Of a DNA stretch of 5,506 nucleotides, positions 1 through 5,381 are shown piece after piece (position 1 is the stretch's first letter; each line of letters begins with the position of its first letter). The notes beneath the pieces were generated by a model. That model was not told the origin of the DNA and searched no databases. It saw only the letters and a program-made list of their open reading frames with translations. Origin of the DNA: Thermoplasmata archaeon (GTDB lineage: Archaea > Thermoplasmatota > Thermoplasmata > Thermoplasmatales > Thermoplasmataceae); the NCBI GenBank assembly GCA_021797955.1, contig JAJZYV010000152.1:1-5506 (forward strand), in the 5' to 3' direction. Position numbers and translations under genes: made by a program.

Positions 1-439
1 TTCTGAATTTTGCCCTTATTGGCATGCCTATGTATAGATCCTCTGTGTCCACACCTATTATTCTGCTCATAAACAGGGAATCTACACCTTCGAATTCTAC
101 CAGCACGAGATGGAATGGCGTTTCGTTAAGGAATGCTTCCCCGCCAAAATAGCAGGTGGTGTATGCATGTATCTTTCCCTCGTTTGGAAGCTTATACCAT
201 TCTGTTTCTGATCCGCATTCCATGCAGTGTCCTCTAGGGGTGGCATAGATGTAACCGCATTTCTTGCATTTGCTGCCTAATATTTCCTTTCTTCCAAGAG
301 CTTTAAAGAACTCTGAATCCTGAGCATAGCTGTGTACGTAGTCAATTTCATAATGAGATTTGACTATGAGTGGATCGAAATTGTAAACCACTGTACCATC
401 CTGTGTTTCTTCCAGTTTAGCCTTTGGGTTTATTGTCAT
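1..439 (-). CDS. DUF35 Zn-ribbon/OB-fold acyl-CoA-binding partner protein (partial, 3' end outside window)
   Basis: The visible 146 codons encode the DUF35 architecture. There is an N-terminal stretch of about 50 residues, then a rubredoxin-like zinc ribbon with CxxC pairs at C58/C61 and C72/C75 (CKKCG and CMECG). An OB-fold follows from about residue 88, with the family-typical run ETPFHLVLVEFEG near 106-118 and IGMPIRAKF close to the window edge. The reading frame is still open at base 1; from family length perhaps 10-30 residues are missing. DUF35 proteins have no catalysis of their own. In known complexes they bind the CoA ester and hold it for a thiolase-fold partner, as in the archaeal thiolase/DUF35/HMG-CoA synthase complex and bacterial Ltp2-ChsH2(DUF35). 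The ATG overlaps the stop of the upstream thiolase-like gene by 4 bases and has a perfect GGAGG seven bases upstream, so translation is probably coupled and the two products should act together. It is expected to be cytosolic. The family assignment is secure; the substrate is unknown. Confidence 0.9.
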   Translation of the reverse strand, partial: MTINPKAKLEETQDGTVVYNFDPLIVKSHYEIDYVHSYAQDSEFFKALGRKEILGSKCKKCGYIYATPRGHCMECGSETEWYKLPNEGKIHAYTTCYFGGEAFLNETPFHLVLVEFEGVDSLFMSRIIGVDTEDLYIGMPIRAKFR

Positions 440-1698
440 TTTACCGCCTCCATGACTGTTGCCGTAACATAAGTTCCGGTTCCAGCGTGACTGTGAATCA
501 AGCCACGCTTTGCGTTGTTTATCTGCAAGGCCTCATCCTTGAAATGCTTTTTTATGGTTCTTTGAAGTTGCCAGAACATGAATACCGCTTGCATTATACC
601 TGTTGCACCAACAGGATGCCCGCATGCCAGTAAACCTCCTGAAGGGTTTACAGCAACTTTCCCCTTAAGATCAGCTTTGCCTTCCTCTACAAAATGTCCT
701 CCTTCTCCATATTTACATAAACCAAGGTCTTCATAAGTCTGAATCTCAGATGATGTATATGCGTCATGGAGCTCAACAATATCCAATTCTTCCAGAGGAT
801 CGGTTATACCTGCTGACAAATAAGCTTCCTTTGCCGCAGACCTTCCTGCTCTGAATGAATGTATTCCCGGGTATTTGAGATTCTTATAATCAGATTCTGA
901 TTCATTTGGAAGAAGGATTACCTTTCCATGGGGTCTGTCTGCCAGTCTCATTGTATCGGTTCCTGTTCCGATACCCTTAATAAGAACGGGATTGTCGCAG
1001 AGTTCAAACGCTTTCTCTTCATTTGCCAGAACTGCAACAGCTGCTCCATCTGACATTGCACAAACGTCAAGTCTGGTTAATGGATACGAAACCATTGGTG
1101 AGTTTCTCACATCTTCCACTGTTATCTTCATCGGGCTTTGCGCATATGGATTGTGCAGAGCGTTTCCGTGATTCTTAACTGATACCTTTGCCAGCTGTTC
1201 AACAGTTGTTCCGAATTCGTGCATATGCCTTGTGGCCATCATTGCATAATATCCAGTATAGAATCCGCCAATTGGATAATCGAAATTGGTATCACTTGCA
1301 AGGGCAATGAATTCATTTCCCTTCCATGTATTAACGTGAGACATTGTTTCAAATCCGTAAACAACACAAGTATTCATTCTTCCTGATGCAACTTCCTCTA
1401 CGCCTGCTTGGAAAGAAAGACCGCCTGTTGCTCCACCACCTTCGACTCTCTTGCTTGGCTTTGGTGTGAGACCCAAATAGTCCTGGGCCATAATACCCGA
1501 CATTAACTGTCTTTGAAAATGGTCAGAAAAATATGAAGCTACGGAGCCATCGATATCTTTCAATGTCATCCCAACATCATTCAAGGCATAATCAAATGCT
1601 TTCTTGGTTCGCAATCTAAAGTCCGCTTCCGGGGATGCTTTGGTAAATTTGGTTACACCTCCAGAAATCATATATACGTCCTGTCCTTTGTTTTTCAT
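436..1698 (-). CDS. Thiolase-superfamily protein (SCP2-thiolase-like) lacking the nucleophilic cysteine; possible Ltp2-type aldolase/lyase
   Basis: This 420-residue protein is full length for the SCP2-type thiolase-like family. The N-terminal strand and helix (VYMISGGVTKF at 8-18, then a helix to about 43) match the thiolase fold. The C-terminal half carries ELHDAYTSSE at 309-318 (H311), NPSGGLLACGHPVGATG at 351-367 (H361) and IHSHAGTGTY at 401-410. The segment where thiolases have their acyl-accepting cysteine (xxCAxG) reads RVEGGGATGG at 84-93, so the nucleophile position is G89 (codon GGA). A conventional Claisen or thiolytic reaction through an acyl-enzyme is therefore unlikely. Known Cys-less homologues paired with DUF35 include the steroid side-chain aldolase Ltp2, which cleaves a CoA ester by retro-aldol chemistry; Y314 beside H311 is a candidate catalytic residue. 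C359 is another cysteine near the active-site loop. The start is an ATG with no strong Shine-Dalgarno, about 45 bases downstream of a TATA-like box. Automated annotation would probably say acetyl-CoA acetyltransferase, which I would not trust. The fold is certain; the reaction is inferred. Confidence 0.88.
   Translation of the reverse strand: MKNKGQDVYMISGGVTKFTKASPEADFRLRTKKAFDYALNDVGMTLKDIDGSVASYFSDHFQRQLMSGIMAQDYLGLTPKPSKRVEGGGATGGLSFQAGVEEVASGRMNTCVVYGFETMSHVNTWKGNEFIALASDTNFDYPIGGFYTGYYAMMATRHMHEFGTTVEQLAKVSVKNHGNALHNPYAQSPMKITVEDVRNSPMVSYPLTRLDVCAMSDGAAVAVLANEEKAFELCDNPVLIKGIGTGTDTMRLADRPHGKVILLPNESESDYKNLKYPGIHSFRAGRSAAKEAYLSAGITDPLEELDIVELHDAYTSSEIQTYEDLGLCKYGEGGHFVEEGKADLKGKVAVNPSGGLLACGHPVGATGIMQAVFMFWQLQRTIKKHFKDEALQINNAKRGLIHSHAGTGTYVTATVMEAVK
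447..451 (-). promoter_or_regulatory. Shine-Dalgarno site of the DUF35 gene
   Basis: The minus strand reads GGAGG followed by seven bases and then the ATG at 439-437. The site lies inside the last codons of the thiolase-like gene. It fixes the DUF35 start and supports translational coupling through the ATGA overlap at 436-439. It is the only textbook ribosome-binding site in the window; the first genes of the other transcription units lack one. Confidence 0.8.
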
Positions 1699-1740
1699 AC
1701 ATAATCCCTATCCATTCACTATTATTAATTTTCCTTTTTT

Positions 1741-1748
1741 TTATATAT
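1741..1748 (-). promoter_or_regulatory. Putative archaeal TATA box for the thiolase-like/DUF35 operon
   Basis: The minus strand reads ATATATAA here, followed by an A-rich run, 43-50 bases upstream of the thiolase-like ATG at 1698. With the usual archaeal spacing, transcription would start near 1718-1722 and leave a 5' leader of about 20 bases. No clear BRE is visible. The box gives this operon a promoter separate from the upstream permease unit. It is a sequence-only call in AT-rich DNA. Confidence 0.5.
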
Positions 1749-1770
1749 GGAATTTCGATAAAGCTATGCA

Positions 1771-1795
1771 CTTCTTTAATAAAGTAATTAAGAAG
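1771..1795. repeat. Imperfect inverted repeat between permease stop and thiolase promoter
   Basis: CTTCTT at 1771-1776 pairs with AAGAAG at 1790-1795, and AAT at 1778-1780 pairs with ATT at 1787-1789. T1777 is bulged and the loop is AAAGTA. The repeat starts 6 bases past the permease stop and lies 23 bases upstream of the thiolase TATA-like box. It could form a 3'-end hairpin on the permease mRNA or be a regulator site for the downstream operon. No long T-run follows it on the minus strand, so I do not call it a terminator. It could arise by chance in such AT-rich sequence. Confidence 0.35.
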
Positions 1796-1800
1796 CGGTT

Positions 1801-3618
1801 CTAAGTGTTGCCTCTACTGAGGGCGTATAATTCCAAAATTCCATCGGAAATACTTAATATCCCTGCAAACAACAGAAGAATCAACGCTATTGTCGCTGCA
1901 TTCACAGAACTTATAGATATGAAACTCCATTGAACAGGTTGAAATACATTATATGAAATCATAAGCAATGAAGTTATTAAAAAAAGGACAATTTCAAAGA
2001 ATCCACTGAACAACCGCAAAGAAATTCTTTCCATTGAAATCAGGTCGTGGATAAGATAGCTGAAAACAATGACGATAATTGCAAAGAGTACAACGATGGG
2101 ATCGATAAAATAAGTCATTATGGCAAAGAAGAGGGTTAATCCTGAAACCATTAATGGAAATATAACCCCATTCTTTCTACCTAGCTGGGTTCTATAATTA
2201 AACCCAGAGAAAACTATTAACCCCAAACTAATCAACACCATGAAATCAGTGATGCTCAGCAGAAAGTTTTCACCTGCACTTACCAATACTATTATGAATA
2301 ACAGAGTGAAAACCCATGAAACCCTTGACACAGAATATGGAAATATCTTATCTTCACCCAGTGCTTTTAAGTGTCTTGATGCAGCCAGAAATGCCGGTGT
2401 AAAAGTTGTTATAGTTGCAATCAGGAATGCTACGACGAGGAAAAATAAACCAAGATCACCCTGGAGCTTTTCAGCAATATAAAAAGCCGGAATAGTAGCT
2501 GTTTCAATGGCTCCGGTTGCAATTCCAGAAAGCATCACGGATGCAGAATACAGAATGTTAATGGAAGAGGATATAAGAACGGTCAAGAACATTGAGACCT
2601 TTAAAATTGTTACCTTTTTGACCTTTATTTTTTTCTTTATGAATATGAGTTTCATGGTTATTTCTTCCTTAACTTCCCGCTGAAATGCCATGATTTCCTG
2701 AAAACCAAAAAATAAAATGTATAGGTATCCGGTATTGATAAATAGATCAAAAATCCAGTTTGATCCAAATGAGACTTTGTAAAATCTTGCAAAATTTAGA
2801 TGTGGGCCAAATATGAGTAATGATTCTCCTATCAAAATTGAAGCCATTATTATTACAAGAATAAGCTGAACTCTACCGATGGCTATAAGAAACTTTTCTT
2901 CATAAAATGCATTAATGATGAACCATATAATTATCATTGACAGGATTGAATAAACGATCAATGGCTCACCATAACCTGACAGAAAACCTGATGAGATCGT
3001 ATTTGGCAGGATTACATATAGAAAATCGTAGAATATTATGATGCAGTATGCCGATAAAGACGAATTGGCAACCCACATAGAAGTTCTGGATACAAAATAC
3101 TTTAAAGAATCACGCCCATAGGCTTCCCTTATAAATGTTGGCCCTCCCACTATATCCTTACCGTTTCTTGCATGAAATGCGTAAACGTCTGAGTATACTT
3201 TGGCCATTCCAAATGATATAAGGGCAGCCAATAATAGTGATATAACAGATATAAAGCCGTATTGGACTGCGTTTTCAGGTATGAGAAGAAAAAGTGGAGA
3301 ACCCAACGTAGATCCAACTCCAAGACCAATCATTATCCAAATTCCATAGGACGGATTTCCTTTGCTCCTAATAGATGGTTTAACAAATCTGACTCTATAG
3401 GTCGTGGGATAAGATAACACCAAAATAAGACCAAAGAAAACCAATGAGAGTATTAATGCAAAATATGCCACTGTTCCTATTTCTATATGAGATATGTTCG
3501 AAATTTTATTAAATGAACCAAGAAATAGTATTGCTCCTATCATTATGGATATTGCACCAAAAATAGTTGAAACTAAACGCAGTGAGATTAGAATCCTTGC
3601 CAGCCTTCTTCTTTGCAT
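1801..3618 (-). CDS. APC-superfamily permease (amino-acid/polyamine transporter-like) with extra terminal membrane helices
   Basis: The product is a 605-residue polytopic membrane protein with about 16 predicted helices by hydropathy reading. Helices at roughly 10-36 and 46-70 precede the APC core. The core begins with the TM1-like glycine motif GLGVGSTLGSPLF at 98-110. It continues with the TM2-3 loop NGKDIVGGPTFIREAYG at 152-168, which resembles the PxxGGxYxYxxxxxG signature. Next come a TM6-like GFQEIMAFQREVKEE at 305-319 and a TM8-end SRHLKALGEDKIFP at 414-427, which matches the SRxxxAMxxDgxxP signature. Helices near 540-557 and 571-594 extend the C-terminus. APC permeases are secondary transporters, mostly importing amino acids or amines with H+ or Na+; the substrate here cannot be read. 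The length exceeds the usual 430-500 residues. The loop at 322-340, between TM6 and TM7 of the core, is unusually lysine-rich. The ATG follows the stop of the small membrane-protein gene by 22 bases with only a weak GGGGT upstream, so the two are probably co-transcribed. Confidence 0.82.
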   Translation of the reverse strand: MQRRRLARILISLRLVSTIFGAISIMIGAILFLGSFNKISNISHIEIGTVAYFALILSLVFFGLILVLSYPTTYRVRFVKPSIRSKGNPSYGIWIMIGLGVGSTLGSPLFLLIPENAVQYGFISVISLLLAALISFGMAKVYSDVYAFHARNGKDIVGGPTFIREAYGRDSLKYFVSRTSMWVANSSLSAYCIIIFYDFLYVILPNTISSGFLSGYGEPLIVYSILSMIIIWFIINAFYEEKFLIAIGRVQLILVIIMASILIGESLLIFGPHLNFARFYKVSFGSNWIFDLFINTGYLYILFFGFQEIMAFQREVKEEITMKLIFIKKKIKVKKVTILKVSMFLTVLISSSINILYSASVMLSGIATGAIETATIPAFYIAEKLQGDLGLFFLVVAFLIATITTFTPAFLAASRHLKALGEDKIFPYSVSRVSWVFTLLFIIVLVSAGENFLLSITDFMVLISLGLIVFSGFNYRTQLGRKNGVIFPLMVSGLTLFFAIMTYFIDPIVVLFAIIVIVFSYLIHDLISMERISLRLFSGFFEIVLFLITSLLMISYNVFQPVQWSFISISSVNAATIALILLLFAGILSISDGILELYALSRGNT

Positions 3619-3640
3619 TTTTTTAATACCCCATACACTG

Positions 3641-4108
3641 TCATTTAACCAGTGTCAAAAGAGAATTTCTTGCCACTCTTATTGTATAGAATGCTGATAC
3701 GAGAAGAAATACTGCTAGAAGGAACGAGATTATAACGGATATATATAAAATACCTGAAGATTGCCCATAGTAAGCTATTCCATTTGAATAATAAGAAAGA
3801 AATGCCTTCAAAGAAAAATTTGGGGAAAGTGATGGGTATAGAAATAATGCACCTGCAATAAACAAAACCGCAGCCATTATAAACTGACCTATGCCCGTTA
3901 TGAGAAGTTCCTTAAATCTCTGATTTCTAGCCACGATTACCGAAGCAAAGAATTCCTTTATTTGCGGATCATCCTCCATTAGCATTTTAACAATTTTATA
4001 TCTTGAAATTTCCTGATTCTGTTCCGAAAGCAGCATAACACCTTTTATTGTTAATTTAAGCTGATCCATTAATGGCTTTAAAGAGTCTTTTGATTCTTGA
4101 TTTTCCAC
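3641..4108 (-). CDS. Small membrane protein with two transmembrane helices, first gene of the permease operon
   Basis: I do not recognise this 155-residue protein. Residues 1-67 are hydrophilic and mostly helix-forming. A membrane helix follows at about 68-91, then a loop of about 26 residues rich in Ser and Tyr, then a second helix at about 119-141, and a short basic tail (RVARN). The basic residues just before helix 1 (RNQRFK) and after helix 2 suggest that both ends are cytosolic and the loop is outside. No catalytic motif or metal site is visible. It is the promoter-proximal gene and the permease starts 22 bases after its stop, so an accessory or regulatory subunit of the transporter is a reasonable inference. 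The start is GTG at 4108; an in-frame stop at 4135-4133 and no earlier start codon limit the options upstream. An internal ATG at codon 14 is the alternative. Confidence 0.72.
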   Translation of the reverse strand: MENQESKDSLKPLMDQLKLTIKGVMLLSEQNQEISRYKIVKMLMEDDPQIKEFFASVIVARNQRFKELLITGIGQFIMAAVLFIAGALFLYPSLSPNFSLKAFLSYYSNGIAYYGQSSGILYISVIISFLLAVFLLVSAFYTIRVARNSLLTLVK

Positions 4109-4181
4109 TGTTTTGGAAAAGAATGAACAATATTAGCTTTACCATTTAATTATTAGTACTTAATAGTAAATCTAAATAAGA
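4109..4181. promoter_or_regulatory. Divergent intergenic promoter region
   Basis: These 73 bases separate the GTG of the small membrane-protein gene from the TTG of the plus-strand gene and are very AT-rich. On the minus strand, AATTAAAT at 4152-4145 lies about 37-44 bases upstream of the GTG and could serve as its TATA element. On the plus strand, TTTAATTATTA at 4145-4155 would suit a leaderless start at TTG 4182. CTAAATAA at 4172-4179 would instead suit the ATG at 4236 with a short leader. No strong Shine-Dalgarno precedes any of these starts. Both units must be controlled from here, so shared regulation is plausible. Confidence 0.5.
4151..4165. repeat. Short dyad TATTA-N5-TAATA, candidate operator
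   Basis: TATTA at 4151-4155 and TAATA at 4161-4165 are perfect inverted arms around GTACT. The dyad sits in the middle of the divergent intergenic region and overlaps the possible promoter elements for both directions. A dimeric regulator bound here could control both units. The arms are short and made only of A and T, so a chance match is quite possible. Confidence 0.3.
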
Positions 4182-5381
4182 TTGTTCAAAAATTTTCAAC
4201 AAGAATTAATAAATGATAATTCATTGTCTCTAAAGATGGAAATGCAGGATTCCTCCAATGTAAAGAATTTAAGGCAATTGAAGTCGTTCTTTACTTATAT
4301 GATTGATGCAATAGGTAGTCAGAAGGAATCCTCACAACAGAGTGAAATCCTTGAAAAATTGAAAAATTCAATACCGGGGGAGTTGGCAGATATAGATTCT
4401 TTGACAAATTCAATTGCCAAAATATTTGAAACCTATAGAAACGAAAAGGGTATATCAAGTATATTAGATACAGAGACAACCATTGTAAATTTTGCTAAGG
4501 GAGCGATTGAAAATTACAAAAAGAGAGTGGTGGAGGAGAAGAACCAGAAGATAAATGAACTTACGGCAAATATAAATGCCTTAATACTAAACTCAAACAA
4601 GTCCATGCAGGCATATCTCTCAAGCGATCCCATAGACATACTCGATTACTCAATAGGAATAAAATGGTCAAATGGCGCTTATGAAGGGATTGCAAGATAT
4701 TCCTGTCAGAACAATATAGAGTATGATTTTACCCTAAATACAAGGGATTCCGAACTTCTTAAGGAATCATTAAAATTCTCAATGCTGGAGAAGGGTCTTA
4801 AGATTCCAGTAAGATCTGCCTCAACTTGGATAGGAAAGGATCCTCAACTTGATTATGAGAAGCTTGATAAATACAGCATGGTTTCTTCAACAATTACAAA
4901 GGGAAACCTGTTTGTGGTATTTCAGGATCCGGAAAAATCATCTGCGTTCACATTTGTTATGTCAAGAGGAACAGACAATTCATTCTTATCAGTGGAATAT
5001 AAGGATGAAAACGGAAGCATTGATATTACAGGTCAACCAGCAATGAATAACATGTTGGAGATCGAAAGAATTGAAGATCCCCTTGACAGAATCTACGGAA
5101 CTTTATTAGAACTAGAACAGAACAAGCTCAAGTTGGCTCGGTTATCTGTGAATGGAAAGGACATTTTAACCACGTCTTCCTATCTGGAATTTGGTAAATT
5201 TATTTTTGATATAATGAAAGAAAATCTAAAGGATTTTATTGCAAATTTGCCTGAGAAAACAACTGAACCTACCGTTAATGGTGGTTTATCCAAAAGTTAC
5301 ATCAGAGAGAGACTTCGTGTTCTTGGGGAACTAGGCAATGAAATGCTTTTGGAGCTTGATTTAAAGAAAAATGGAAATTAA
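4182..5381 (+). CDS. Unrecognised soluble protein with helical ends and a beta-rich middle
   Basis: This is a 399-residue product if it starts at TTG 4182. ATG at 4236 (codon 19) and TTG at 4224 are alternatives, and an in-frame TAA at 4173-4175 sets the upstream limit. I do not recognise the family. There is no signal peptide or membrane helix, so it is probably cytosolic. Residues 1-145 look helical, with a charged, coiled-coil-like segment at about 105-135. Residues about 152-285 alternate hydrophobic and polar residues in strand-like runs, such as IGIKWSNGAYEGIARYSC at 158-175 and GNLFVVFQDP at 241-250. The C-terminal part at about 290-356 and 370-395 is helical again, with a polar Thr/Pro/Gly linker at 358-368. 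There is one cysteine (C175) and no visible nucleotide-, metal- or DNA-binding motif. It is divergent from the permease operon across a 73-base promoter region. Codon use and product composition look normal, and the frame is uninterrupted, so it is a real gene. A structural or scaffolding role is possible but not shown. Confidence 0.8.
   Translation: MFKNFQQELINDNSLSLKMEMQDSSNVKNLRQLKSFFTYMIDAIGSQKESSQQSEILEKLKNSIPGELADIDSLTNSIAKIFETYRNEKGISSILDTETTIVNFAKGAIENYKKRVVEEKNQKINELTANINALILNSNKSMQAYLSSDPIDILDYSIGIKWSNGAYEGIARYSCQNNIEYDFTLNTRDSELLKESLKFSMLEKGLKIPVRSASTWIGKDPQLDYEKLDKYSMVSSTITKGNLFVVFQDPEKSSAFTFVMSRGTDNSFLSVEYKDENGSIDITGQPAMNNMLEIERIEDPLDRIYGTLLELEQNKLKLARLSVNGKDILTTSSYLEFGKFIFDIMKENLKDFIANLPEKTTEPTVNGGLSKSYIRERLRVLGELGNEMLLELDLKKNGN

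Noticed and set aside
424..633. Plus-strand open frame of 69 codons
   Set aside because: It lies antisense inside the thiolase-like gene, where the coding evidence is overwhelming on the minus strand, and its product has no recognisable features.
436..1698. Annotation as ordinary acetyl-CoA acetyltransferase of the mevalonate pathway
   Set aside because: The fold and DUF35 partner suggest it, but the nucleophilic cysteine is replaced by glycine, so I keep only the superfamily call.
1604..1804. Plus-strand open frame of 66 codons spanning the intergenic region
   Set aside because: The first half is antisense to the start of the thiolase-like gene and the rest covers the AT-rich promoter region. 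Its composition reads as translated spacer.
2240..2482. Plus-strand open frame of 80 codons
   Set aside because: It is entirely antisense to membrane helices of the permease, which has clear APC signatures on the minus strand.
4849..5046. Plus-strand open frame of 65 codons in a second frame
   Set aside because: It is embedded in the 399-aa gene in another frame, with no promoter, no ribosome-binding site and no domain-like content.
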